Assembly: GCA_949130485.1 (NCBI GenBank)
Contig: OX422183.1
Span: forward strand, 12,064,543-12,128,542
Direction: 5' to 3'
Length of the DNA stretch: 64,000 nucleotides
From: Agelas oroides
Taxonomy: Eukaryota; Porifera; Demospongiae; Agelasida; Agelasidae
The translations under genes and the position numbers were made by a program. Shown here piece after piece: positions 26,801 through 38,110 of this stretch. The notes under the pieces are model-generated. The model worked only from the letters and a program-made list of their open reading frames with translations. It was not told the DNA's origin and did not search any database. Position 1 is the first letter of the stretch; the number at the start of each line of letters is the position of its first letter.

Positions 26801-27600
26801 TGCCTTCTCTTTAGACACTCATTCATTGAAGGCCTAATTAGATCCATGAGACCAACTCTGTATACATGATGCATAATGTAGGTAATGTAATTCTGCACTG
26901 TAGACCTTTCGTATACTTTTATGTGCAACTCATCAAGAAACAGCAGCAACATCACTAAACCTAATGCAGAGATGTGCCAATTTCAAATATAAATTAATAC
27001 TGAAAAATTTTTGTGCACAAAAACAATATGCATGGTTAGCAATTAAGGATATGTAACATTAGAAATATAATAAGCTACAGTTACTGTATGGTTTACAAAA
27101 TGTACTTAATTTTGTTGATAATTGTTAAGTTACTCAGTTACGATTAAGACACAAAATAGTGATTATGATGATATTATCTGCAATGATTTGTTCCTATCAG
27201 TTGAAACATGGCTGATTCCTGAACAGGAGAAGAAAATTCAGAGGGTTAAAGCCAGGAATACAAAGAACAAAATATCTGAGTTTAGTTTTCTTCAATAAAT
27301 GTACAGTATTCCAAATTGCGATGTAATCTGGTTTCGCTGCAAAGTTACTGATCAAGACTCCTAAAAGCAACTCACATGGTGTATAACACTACTTAATATT
27401 CATGAGGTGTTATCATAACAGTGGTAATAGATTCGCATCCCACACCATTACTATGGCTACAGCAAGTCTCTTTTCTTGGAACTACCCACAACATTTTCCC
27501 TGTCCACAACAACATTTTCATGTTTGGATGAAGGGCTAATATGGCTAACATGCTGTGTACTCAACAAGCATCTCAGGAACTGAAAGTTGCACTAACTTCA
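20223..27600. other. Large gene-poor interval
   Basis: No gene is supportable. Foldbacks of the CCTCGTTCCCAGG family lie at about 20,570-20,680, 20,833-20,941, 23,248-23,300 and 24,655-24,715. A poly-C plus CA microsatellite sits at 23,779-23,826; the 205-codon frame through it (23,520-24,137) is judged spurious. About 26,340-26,680 resembles about 31,030-31,260, and about 22,320-22,580 resembles 30,120-30,400, so older duplications extend beyond the Ig genes. Plausible UTRs of receptor A occupy the first few hundred bases. Confidence 0.5.
20833..20941. mobile_element. Small foldback MITE
   Basis: Outer arms TGTAGCCTCGTTCCCAGGC and complement; inner arms TTTTTGATCGCTTGCAG and its near-complement. 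Essentially the whole 109 bases fold on themselves. It is the clearest member of the CCTCGTTCCCAGG family here. Confidence 0.75.
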
Positions 27601-27658
27601 GCTTAACTGTGCATTATAACAGACTTACCTGTGATGCATGTATGTGCAGGCTCATTGC

Positions 27659-28761
27659 CTACAACAAGAGAATGGATGCTGCAATCCCTAAACCAGCTAG
27701 GAGTGCAGCTTTCACGGAAGTAGCTTGTGTACCAGAGGACTGCATGTGTGCACTTAAAATTAAGTCTGAAATGAGAAAATGGAAAACAATTATGATTAGA
27801 TAGTACAATTATGATACTTATTCTTGGGCGAGATCTTATAAAACGATTATGCAGTGGGACTGTAATGTACCTAGAGTAGGACAGTTGGTAGGGGTTGGAG
27901 TAACTGTTACGGTTACTGTGGTTGTCATAGTAATGAACTCAGGAGATGCTGTTTCTACATATAAGAGAAACAAAATATTGCCGTCAGGTGATGCACTGAA
28001 TACTGGTTACAGAAAATACTGAAAAGGAAGTGTTCAATGGTCGGAATGTAACATACCCATGTCCATACTTTGCAAAGTGTGTGTTGGAGAAGGACAAGGA
28101 GAAGGGGTTACTTCTGTCATTATAGCAGATGTTTGTGATGGAGAAGTAACTGTGGCTGCCCTTATCACTGCATAGAAAGAAACGTACAAGATGTGCATAA
28201 ATGAAAGTTATTTCCATTGCTTGCCGAAACTTACTGAGAAACTTTCAAAAGAATATAGAAAAGCAAAAATGCATCATTCCATTCCTACCTGTGAGGAGAG
28301 CTGGCCTGCTGTAACATCTCCCATCGGCACACCTGCACATGCTATGCTGTCGGGGTCTCTCGTTAGCAGCACAGTAAAACACTGATGCATTGAGTTCACC
28401 AGAGGCATGCACCTCAAAGAAATGCATTTTTCGGTCTGAAGTGCACATAGAAGCAGATGGTATTCTAATTTCCAGGCCAGGTACGGTGTTATTTCTTTTG
28501 ATAGCACTAGAATGACCTGCCATGTACCAACTAACATGGTAATGACAGCGGACTGTGCAGTTGAACTGTGCCCATTCATTGACTTCCACTGTCACATCTT
28601 TTGGATCTGTTAGTAGCACCGTGGCTGGGGGTAACCAGTAATAAGGAAATTAATCACGTGAACAATTTCAGAGAGTAGAAATACACATGCATGTACATAC
28701 CTTGTGCAAGTCCAAGTAGTAAGAATGCAGCAAAACAAATCTGATGCAGGCATGTATCCAT
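27659..28761 (-). CDS. Single-Ig surface protein C, GPI-like C-terminus
   Basis: A 228-residue secretory protein from five exons, in coding order 28761-28701, 28624-28289, 28167-28069, 27954-27871 and 27765-27659; all introns are phase 1 with GT-AG ends. A signal peptide (start MDTCLHQICFAAFLLLG) precedes an Ig domain with FNCTVRC, VSWYMAG and VFYCAANE plus extra Cys (MCRCADGRC) that could form additional disulphides. Two Thr/Pro/Ser-rich stem exons follow (TMTTTVTVTVTPTPTN). The protein ends with a small-residue/hydrophobic run (KAALLAGLGIAASILLL) directly before TAG. No cytoplasmic residues follow, which resembles a GPI-attachment signal; a tail-less membrane anchor is the alternative. A GTAAGT donor just past the stop suggests a 3'-UTR intron. 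It is a tandem paralogue of the gene at 32.0-33.1 kb. Function unknown; recognition or decoy role is inference. Confidence 0.85.
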
Positions 28762-31700
28762 GGTGTATTTGTCTTCGTTGTTGTCTGCGAACCGCAGATG
28801 ATGTGTGCGGTACTTCAGCGCTTTTATGTGCGGCGAAATTTCCCCAAAGTGTCCCATCTCACGGCGTGCGGGCGGGGTCTTGAAAACAATACGTCATCCA
28901 TAGGACAGGAAGTCACACCCTAAAATTACTGCACGTGCAGGTGCTTACAAAGAGCTTGGACAATTGAGCAGTCACAGCAAGTGATTGAGGATCATTGTGC
29001 TGGGAAATCTTCTACCTGCATTGTTTGGTGTTGCTAACTCCCATTCTTGCATGAATCTGATGTGTGCTTGTGGTATAGTGTGCATGAGTGACTTGCTTCT
29101 TTATCTTCTTCTGTTATCCACATGCAGACCGTGTGCATCTCTGCGTGCATGAATATTGTTTTCCTGCATATTTATTAAAAATGAGTGGTTCTCAACTCTA
29201 TAGAACTGCCACTTCTATTACTATGTATCCAGGAGAAAATGGACTGTGATGATCTATGAACTTTTATTATCATGTAAATTAAGATTACGGTATATGCATT
29301 GGCTATACCTCAGCTAGTGCACATAGTATCACAACCCAACAGGTGGTATCCCTCATTGATGCTAGGGCGGTAAATGACATTACTAGTAGGTCCATAGACT
29401 GTAGTGGGTAGTACAAAGATGGACGAGATTAACTCCAGCGTCCAGTTGATGCTGTGACTACTCAGCAGATTTCAGCACCCTAGCAGGAAATGCTTTCTCT
29501 AACAGTAAATTTAGTAAGCAATTTATTGTATGCATGTTGTAAAAACACAGAATTTACTAATCCCCAATGTTTGCAATTGTTAACAAACTCTCCCATTGTT
29601 CGTAGAAATTGTCACTTGTATGAATGGCAATGATTGACCAGCTTGCTTACTTATTCTTCTCAAGGTAATGCCCTGGGAAACATGGTGTTGATCTATTTTC
29701 CGTTTAGCCACTGACACCTCAAGCTGGTCTTAAAGTGTTCTTCCCCATCTTGGGGAGATGTTTTCATTCAACAACAACATACTGACATCACTGCTACTTT
29801 AGAAGCTTGTGCAATTTAGTCGATTTCAATGCCCTAGAATGTAATGTTTGATATCTCTCCTGACATTATTCATTTTTCAATATCACATTCTTAGTCCAGC
29901 AGGAAGAGTATTGTAAAATCTAGCTAAATCTATAAGAGAGAGCTATTAATTAATATTAGTTTTATATGAGTGCTTGAATTGTTATCATACATCTTCCTGT
30001 TTATGCATTCCAACATTATTTTTTTTCCAATGAATCCACTTAGTACATTCTGTTATGACTTCTACCCAAGCTGTAGCTGCTGACCTACAGTTGCCATGGT
30101 AACCATAGACAAATGTTCTGCCAATTGAACCATGGGCCATTCCCCCAGGATGAGTAAATGCAAAATGAGTACACATGATGGTGGAACAGTACCTACATTT
30201 GATGTTGGAACTGATCAGGGATATGAGTGAATACGCTTTAGTCCAAATGTGACACTGAACTGTTATCCCCACCCTCCGAGTGTAAGTTACAAAACAGTCC
30301 CCTAATGGTAACCAACATTTAGGCATTCACATGTGAATATGTTTGCAAAGCTGTTGTTAACAGAGTTTCTGTGTGTGGCCACTACCTAAGGATCGATATT
30401 GCTGACCAAACTGACAAAACAAAACCTGACATAAAAATGTAAAATATTTGCATGGACTAGTAAAAGTGCGATCTTGTCCACAAGGCTGTCAAACACCCAC
30501 TAAAATAAAACTGTGTGTATGGTTTGATGCTCATGCACAGAGCGTACACCTTGTGGATTACAGTATGAGTGTTTTCAGTACTTCAAGACATGGCCCATTC
30601 ATTTTTGTGGGAACTGAAGTGAAATATGAAACGAAAATAGATGTTATGAAACATGCAGCTCTTATTACAGGTAATTCACAAAAGATATCTTCTATTAGAA
30701 GTTATTCATATCAAAAATCCCCAGCCAGTTACTTACAAACAACCTTGAACTGTTTCGTACCCATGTACTTGAGAGACTATTGTTGATGTGTATACTATGA
30801 ACGTTGGCAGTGTAATCTGGTTGATAGTGTGCGGCTTCTCTAAACTCCTCTCATGAATGATAGAGTGTAGCTGTAAAGAAATATAGCCTAAATATTATTC
30901 ATAATGAAGGTTACAGTATAGTGGGTAAAAAAATTTTTGGTCTAATGATCCAGTATTCTGATAATCAATTCAAGTTCATGTGAATGTCGTAGAGAAGCAA
31001 AACAGATTACTTGAGCCAGCATAATAGTCTTCCAAGTGCATGGTGCAGAACAGCCCCCAGGTGTTTGTAACTGACTGGGGATTCCTCCTATGAATAACTT
31101 CACAGTCTCCTAATTGCCACTAGCTTTTTGTAATTTAACTGTACTGAAAACTGTCTAGTTTGCAACAACTATTGTTAATATGATATGCTTTATTATCGCT
31201 TATTTCTGCAAAGATTGGTTGGCCATGTCTTGGAGTGCATAACCTACTCATGGCAATCCACAAATTAGGCAAATTGTTTCTTATCCCCTATCATGAAATG
31301 TCAAGTAGATATTAACAGCACTTCTGAATCATTTGCAAGGTACAATTACAATAAAAATATATAATAATACACACATTTAGCTAGATTAATGAAAAAAATT
31401 AGACCACATAACCACATGTATTGGCAGACTGCATATGGTACAGTTTATATAAAGTTGTTTGTTTATATCCATAATACTTATAATCATTATCATAACAATT
31501 ACCATGGTAATTACATTCTTAAAAATTAAGCTTACAATTTACTCATTATGATACCAGTTACATATTTATCATCATGTTCCATCAATTGAAACAAGGTTCT
31601 CTTCTAAAGTTGAGAGATGAAATCCTGGAGCAGAAAGAGCAAATTCAAAATATAACTTCTCGGTAACTTCATGTATTGTACATTTTAATGTACTCTTTGC

Positions 31701-31960
31701 AGCTGGAGCTGCTGTTCTTTAACAACAATTTACTTCTGAGGCTTGATGTTGAAATGTGGAATGGAATACACTACTTTTCTATTTCATAACATGCTATCAC
31801 AACAGTGAGGGTTAGGAACATGTCCACAACTAGTGTGATGTACATAGGCTGTATACCACAAGTGGTTTACCACTGAATACTTTCTGTGCACTTGGCTGTG
31901 CACAGAACTGAAAGTGAACATTAATTAGAGACTAATTGCATCAAAGTAAACTTGTAGAAC
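28762..31960. other. Intergenic interval between the paired Ig genes
   Basis: No gene is supportable; open frames at 29,985-30,326 and 30,448-30,786 have no domains. About 30,120-30,400 is a diverged copy of about 22,320-22,580, and 31,030-31,260 of 26,340-26,680. The first few hundred bases upstream of 28,761 probably contain the promoter of the Ig gene on the minus strand, but no motif is distinctive. Confidence 0.45.
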
Positions 31961-32004
31961 AAATTTGTGCCTACCTACATTGCAGGTACATGCAGGCCCA
32001 TTGC

Positions 32005-33085
32005 CTACAACAGGAGAGTGGAGGCTACAATTCCCAAACTAGCTAGGATTGCAGCTTTCGCAGAAGCAGCTTGTGAACTTGAGCTCCCCACTTGTATTGA
32101 AGTTGAGCCTGGTACAAAAAATATATATATATATATTTACGTTCTTCACACATCACTACCATGATGCTACTTATACGTATTGGAATGCATGAACTACCAT
32201 CAAAACGATACTGCACTGACCTACAACTGCAGCTGAAGTAGGAAAGTTGGTTGGAGTAGTTGTTACAGTTATTGTCTTTGTCGTGAGTTCAGGAGGCATT
32301 GTCTCTGCAAGAGAGATTATATTTTTAGATGATGCACACTCCTAGGCACCACTAGTGAACTCAACAGTAACGAAATGAGAAAACAAAGTGGTGCATGTTC
32401 AACAGTCAACACACAAAAGATAGGTTCTTAAAGAGTACTATACCTGTGTGTGATGAGGACATTGAGGAGGGAGTTGGGTGAAGTGTAGTAGTAACCACAG
32501 CTGCAATTTTCATCACTACATGATTGAAATAATCAAGGGAGGGAATCATATAAAAATCCAAATGCAATCATGATTAAGCAGGCTTACCTCTGAGGAAAGC
32601 TGGCCTGCTGTAACAACTGCCAACACACCCACATTTGCACTCTGTCTGTGGACAGTCTATGCAAGTCTCGTAAGCAGCACAGTAAAATGCTGAATTATTG
32701 AATGTTTTTGTGGCAAGCACCTGAAGAAAGTAGGTTGTTTTGTTTTCTGAAGTACATGCAGACCTAGCTGGTGTCCTGAATTCCAGGCCAGCAATAGATC
32801 TAGAGTCAGCGTAATTCATGATGGGATATGAATGACCAGCTTTGTACCACTCAACCGGATAACTGCAGTGGACAGTACAGCTGAAATTTGCCCAAACGTT
32901 GGGTTCCACTGTCACGTCGTTTGGATGTCCTGACATCACGGTGGCTGTATAAGTAACAATCAAAGAGTAAACTATTTAACTATGGTGAACCATCAGCTAC
33001 GTATACAAACGATACCTTGCACAAGTACAAGCCTGGACAGTAATAACGCAGCGGCTAAGGCCTGCACGCAGTTGACCGCGTCCAT
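32005..33085 (-). CDS. Single-Ig surface protein D, GPI-like C-terminus
   Basis: A 223-residue paralogue of the gene at 27.7-28.8 kb. Exons in coding order: 33085-33016, 32944-32588, 32500-32444, 32304-32221 and 32108-32005; all introns are phase 1. Signal peptide (ALAAALLLSRLVLVQ), Ig domain with FSCTVHC, VEWYKAG and AFYCAAYE, then a Cys-rich extension (CIDCPQTECKCGCVGSC) longer than in the paralogue. Two Thr/Ser/Pro-rich stem exons follow, and a hydrophobic end (KAAILASLGIVASTLLL) lies immediately before TAG. The last exons align closely with the paralogue, including the post-stop splice-donor region, showing a tandem duplication of the whole locus. The lack of any cytoplasmic tail favours GPI anchoring. 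Start chosen for the signal peptide and the in-phase first donor. Confidence 0.85.
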
Positions 33086-33403
33086 AGTGTCTTCTCAAGG
33101 GTTCGACTGTCAGAAAACCGCATGTGACAGTTAGGCCTGCATGTCTTAAAATGCAAAAAGCTGCTGCTCGGCTTGTTCGATGAGCTTTTATCTGCCATCA
33201 CATCGACTGGAGTTCCCCTACTTTGACAGCCCACTCATCCTGCGAACAAAGAAGGCGTGTAAACGGCGCTAAATGATTGCGCGCGGACAGGAAGCAAAAA
33301 GTATATAGGGTGTGGCTTCCTGCTACGTTTGGCTCTCGGCATGGCTACTCGCGCAAGTTCGAATAGGTAACTCTGATGAATGCAAATGTACCAACATCAA
33401 GGG
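33086..33403. promoter_or_regulatory. Upstream region of Ig gene D
   Basis: No gene lies here. By position it should hold the promoter of the minus-strand Ig gene starting at 33,085. I see no diagnostic promoter motif. A segment at about 33,285-33,330 (GGACAGGAAGC...GTGTGGCTTCCTG) resembles sequence upstream of the paralogue (about 28,898-28,920), consistent with duplicated upstream DNA. Confidence 0.3.
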
Positions 33404-33673
33404 GTAGCCACTTAGAAGCGTTTGCGACCGGGATCAAAATTGAATCAAGCAATCAAAGCCTGATCAGGGCCTGGGATCAAGGTGACCTCCAAACTGCAAG
33501 AAATCAACAATCAAGAAACGCGCGGCTGCAATTTCACCTTTGACCCTTGGAAATCAAGCGAACAAGAGCCTCAGAAGGGAACGATCAAGCGATCAAGCAC
33601 ACTTTTTTGCCGATCCGGCAATAAACCAGATCGCGGTCGCAAACGCTTCTACAGGCGACATATAAGTGACTAC
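33404..33673. mobile_element. Inverted-repeat MITE
   Basis: Outer ends GTAGCCACTTA and TAAGTGACTAC are inverted copies, followed inward by AGAAGCGTTTGCGACC and its complement at 33635-33650. Internal sequence is rich in AATCAAG/GATCAAG repeats. The 78-codon frame at 33,482-33,718 lies inside and is not considered a gene. Confidence 0.65.
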
Positions 33674-33859
33674 CTCTTGAACATTGACAGCTCCAACACG
33701 AACAACATTAAGCCTTAATAGCGTGATGTAGCTAGTCTTTGTCTCTCCGACAAAAGTGGTAACATTTGTGTAGATTTTGCAGAATATACAATATAGTCAC
33801 AGCACAGGTGAAGATTATGGTCAAATAGCTGTGCAACTCTTTGCTATCTCGCTCTCGAT

Positions 33860-34500
33860 TTGGTCTTAGACCCGGTAACTTAGCTCTACTCAGAAGGCAT
33901 CATCTCTGCCACCACTGACTGGCACAAGTTCCTTGACACAAAGGCGAATGTTGCTGCCGTATTTTTCGACTTTTCAAAAGCGTTTGACACTATCCCACAT
34001 TCCAGTGTCCTCAATGCTCTCTCTAATGTTGGAGTCTCTGGTCCACTCTACAAGTGGTTCTCCAGTTATCTGTCCGACCAGCAACAATGTGTAGTGCTGG
34101 ATGGCCATTCATCCTCCCCAGCAAATGTTACTTCTGGAGTTCCACAGGGCTCCAATTTAGGCTTCCTGCTCTCTATTCTGTCCATGGACTCCATTTGTCA
34201 CATTGTCTCCAGACTCTAAACTCCTCCTTTATGCTAATGACATCCTGCTATATATTCTCCGATTCGGCAACCATCTGATTTTGCCCCTTTTCAATCTTAA
34301 TTTCCCAGTGGTTGTGTAAGTCTAGCCTCAGACAGAATGCAGCTAAACACCAAGTTTGTACTGTTTTCAAGATGACACCATCCCCCATCCACTTCTCTAA
34401 CACTTGATGGCACACCAACCCCCCCGGGTCAATTACGTTCAATATCTCGGAGTCATCCTCTCCGAAGACTTATCCTGGGCCAAGCACATCAATTCTGTTT
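33860..34500 (+). pseudogene. LINE reverse-transcriptase fragment (+ strand)
   Basis: Conceptual translation gives reverse-transcriptase core motifs in order: FGLRPGN, VFFDFSKAFDTIPH, YKWFSSYL, TSGVPQGS, a degenerate active-site block (LLYANDILLY-like) and YLGVILSEDLSWAKH. Several stops and shifts interrupt it (for example near 34,217), so it is dead. It has no endonuclease or 3' end and stops where the tail of the opposite-strand LINE begins at about 34,503, suggesting truncation or invasion by that element. Confidence 0.8.
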
Positions 34501-34502
34501 GT

Positions 34503-37500
34503 CTAGATAGATAGATAGATAAATTTTATTTTTTTAACAGGAGATGGTCCATCAGTCATACGTGACTGGTCTCCCCGGGAGTCCTGCATACACCTATACA
34601 TACAAACACATCAACATAAAGACAACAAAAAAAAAACAAGAAAAAACTTGTAAAGTAAATGAATAAATACATTGTAAAAGAGTTGGTCTAAGAGGAGTTT
34701 AGAAAGTGCAGTTTCAGGCGTCTTTTGAAAGTAGCTACCGATCTTATTTCTCTGATATCTTCTGGAACGTTGTTCCAGTCCTGCGCAGCTTGAAACCCAA
34801 AAGATTTCCTTCCCCACTCTGTTTTTACTGACTTGAGACGGAGCTTATCATATCCCCATGTTCTACGAAGTCCTAGTTCCCTGTTTGATTTGAACTCCTT
34901 CCTGAGGTATTCTGGTGCCCTGTTGTTCATACATCTGTGGACAAGTACTAGACGAAATATGTCCCTTCGCTTGCTGAGATGTGTCCACTTCAGTTTCTGC
35001 CTCAATCCTTCACTTGGAGTCCTTGGTGGCTTTGAAAGGATAAGTCTCATTCCATAGTTCTGGATTCGGTCTACCCTCTGCTGAAGTTCCTTAGAATGCC
35101 ACAACACACAGCAGTAGTCAAGATGAGGCACCCAAAAGCATTATAAAGCTTTGTCTTGGTGTCAACTGGCAGAACATCCTTCAACCATCATATCTTAGAG
35201 AGAGCCCCAAAACACTTCCTTCTCACATCAGCAATGTGGTCCTTCCATGTCAGACAGTCATCAATCCACACCCCCAAACATTTCACTTTACCACATCTTG
35301 TCAAAGGCTGTCCCTTCAACTTTACCTCCACACTATCTAACTCTCTCCTTCTGCCCCTCCTTGACAACAACAGCATCTGAGTCTTTTTCACATTCAACCT
35401 CAACCTGTTTTCCTCTACCCACCTCGCCACATCCTCAACATTCCTCGTCAGACCCTCCTCCAAGTCACGGGCATCCTTGCAAGCAAGTGACAGTGTAGTG
35501 TCATCTGCATACTGTCTCACTTCACCATCTGAGGAAGATCATTCACATACAAGGGAAAAAGTAGTGGTCCTAGTATAGATCCCTGAGGTACACCTCTCTT
35601 GATCTCGCTCCAAGCTGAGAACTCATCGCCAACACACACCCTCTGCTTTCTCTCCCTCAAATAGTCCTCAAACCATCTCAATTCTCCCTCTCTCACGCCA
35701 TACCTGCTTAGCTTTCTCAACAGGATATCATGATGTACTATATCAAAAGCCTTACTTAAATCTACCATGACTGAGCCGACCAGCAGGTCTTCATCCAAAG
35801 CATTTCTCCAGCCTTCCACTAACTGTACAAGTAAATCCTGAGTGGTGTGCCCTGGTCTGAAACCCGATTGTGCAGAATGTAATATGTTCTTCTCCAGTAA
35901 ATAGCTAAACAGTTGCTGATGCACGAGCCTCTCAAACACTTTTACGACAACAGGTAGCACCGATACTGGACGAAAGTTCTCGATGAGCTCTGAATCACCA
36001 CCTTTAGGCACAGGAGTTACATTTGCTGCCTTCCATTCCAGAGGAATTTGTCCTGTCTCCAAGCTGAAGTTGAACAGAGAAGTGAGGCTCCGACTGATTC
36101 CCTCAGCAGCCATCTTCAACAATTTTGCACTAACCATATCCATCCCTACAGCCTTGCTAGTGTCCAAACACCTCAAAATCCTCAACACCTCTTCTTCTTC
36201 AATTCTTTTAAAGTGAAATTCATCCTCAACAGCCGTCACGTTATGGGTCAAAGACTCATTACTGTCCCCCGACACATCTCCAACAATAGATGAAAAATAC
36301 ATACAGAACTCATCTGCAATACCTTTCTTGTCTGTAATCACTCCTTCCCCTGTACTCACCACCTCAATCTTCTTTCCTTTCCCTCTCCCAAGCAGCCTGT
36401 TCAACTCCTTCCATGCCTTCCTCGGGTTTTTCATAGCTTCCTTACTCACATCTTCAAAAAACTTCAATTTTTCCTTTCTCAGCCTCTTCGTAACGAGATT
36501 CCTTAGGCCCCTATAGTGCATGAACCCAGTCCTCTTCTAGTTTGGATCTCTTCGCCTTCTTGCAGTAGTAATTACGTGCTCTCATCAAAACTCGTATGTC
36601 CTGGCTAATCCATGGTAGAGTCCTCTTCCTAACTCTTGCCTTCTTTAGGGGAACGAGGGAGTCAATAACACTCTTAAATAAGTTCTTCCAGAACTCCCAC
36701 TGACAGTTTATATCATCAAATGAATCCATCACATGCCAAGGGGCCAACTTGAGGTCCTCCACCAATGTATCAAAGTCAACATTTCTAAAACACCTTACTT
36801 GCTGCAAACACTGACTTTGCCTCTCTATGCCTTCTGTTAGCACCCTATATATCATACTATGATCAATGAGACCCAACTCCCTACATCCACAACTCTTCAC
36901 CACATCAGGATTAGTCACAAAAAGGAGATCAATCTGTGTCTCACTTGACTGGGTCACTCTGGTGGGACCACTAACCATTTGAGTAAAACCATATTCAGAC
37001 ACAACCATCCCTAACCTAACTGCCTGATGATCTGGCTTTAAAAGGTTGCAATTCAGATCCCCTAACAGAACAACATCCAGTTTCTCCTGCACCACCCTTT
37101 CTAACATTTCTTCCAGGCCATCCATCCATGCTGCTGGTGCATCCGGTGGTCGATAAACATTTCCAATAAGCAGGTTCCTTTTGCTCATCTTTATCTGTAT
37201 ATCCACACTATTTCCATCCCTTCAGCCTCCAAGTCCTGCCTTCTCATACTTTTCACCACCTCAGACACATACACCATGATACCACCCCCCCTCACTCCTC
37301 TGTCCCTTCGGTACGATCTGAAACCAGCAATCTCTACCTCTGCATCAGCAATGGTTCCATCTAACCAGGTCTCACTTACCCCAAACGCCATACTTAGACC
37401 AGATTCCCTTCCCAACAGATCCCTCAACTCATCCAACTTCGAAGAAAGGCTCCTAATGTTTAAGTGACTAACTACCAAGCTATCCCGACCTTCATCAAAC

Positions 37501-38110
37501 AGCCTCGAAGGCCCAGCCTCCACTCCCTCAAGTGATGAATGACTTCCAAATAATGGCACACTCCCCATTGCCAGATTCAGTACAGTGGCTAACATCCGCA
37601 AAAGGCAGCTCCTTACTGATACATGATGGACAAAACCAAAGACTAGACTCGCATTGAGCATCCAACTGTTCATATTCACTGACACTGACTCCACAACAGG
37701 CAGCATGCGTCCACTGGTCTATCACACCTGTCACATCCAATACCCCGCTGATTTTTCTCCACAGGCTTAGCACAAAGAGTACAGGGGTACCTGTAAACAG
37801 GACCTGGATTTACTCCAATGTCTCCAGACACCAACAGCAGCCAGCGCAGCCAGTAAAATTGGCCTGAGGCCTGAGGTGTGAGTTCGTCTTCCGTTGTCAC
37901 GACCAAGTAGCTGCCACAATCTCCTGACAGTCGATGGGGTACGAACTGTATATTGACAAGGCCAAGAGGGGCTTCTGTTCCACTTGCAGGACTTGAGAGG
38001 GGTTCCAGAGATCGATGGATATACATAAAGAGCAGAGAACACAAGAGCACAAACCGCAGCGCCATTTGTGACCCGCTGAGCGAAAACCCGGCACATCGCA
38101 CATTTTATGA
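34503..38110 (-). mobile_element. CR1-like non-LTR retrotransposon, broken
   Basis: A nearly complete LINE in the minus orientation. Its 3' end is a short tandem ATCT tract (34,503-34,525), as in CR1/L2-type elements, which end in microsatellite-like repeats rather than poly-A. Order from the 5' end: N-terminal hydrophobic region, 2A-like motif, PHD-type zinc finger, apurinic endonuclease, reverse transcriptase, C-terminal region. The 5' boundary near 38,100 is approximate. No target-site duplication was identified. Confidence 0.85.
34688..38101 (-). pseudogene. CR1-like ORF2 (PHD, endonuclease, RT), frameshifted
   Basis: Polyprotein for target-primed retrotransposition, now split into frames that shift at least four times. 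Block 37676-38101: a hydrophobic leader, GDIGVNPGP, then a PHD-type finger (CTLCAKPV, GCDRCDRW, WTHAACC, WFCPSC), the finger itself crossing a frameshift near 37,750. Blocks 37191-37706 and 36511-37206: endonuclease motifs HLNIRSLSSKLDEL, SETWLDG, GNVYRPP, LLGDLNCN, TQIDLLFV and LIDHSMIY. Block 35517-36521: RT motifs NFRPVSVLPVV, SGFRPGHTT, VDLSKAFDIVHH and RGVPQGSILGPLLF. Block 35188-35520: the YADD active site. Block 34688-35131: C-terminal domain. The domain set places it in the Jockey/CR1/L2 group. Confidence 0.85.

Noticed and set aside
29985..30326. 113-codon minus-strand frame
   Set aside because: Lies in a diverged dispersed duplication (copy at about 22.3-22.6 kb) where the frame is not kept.
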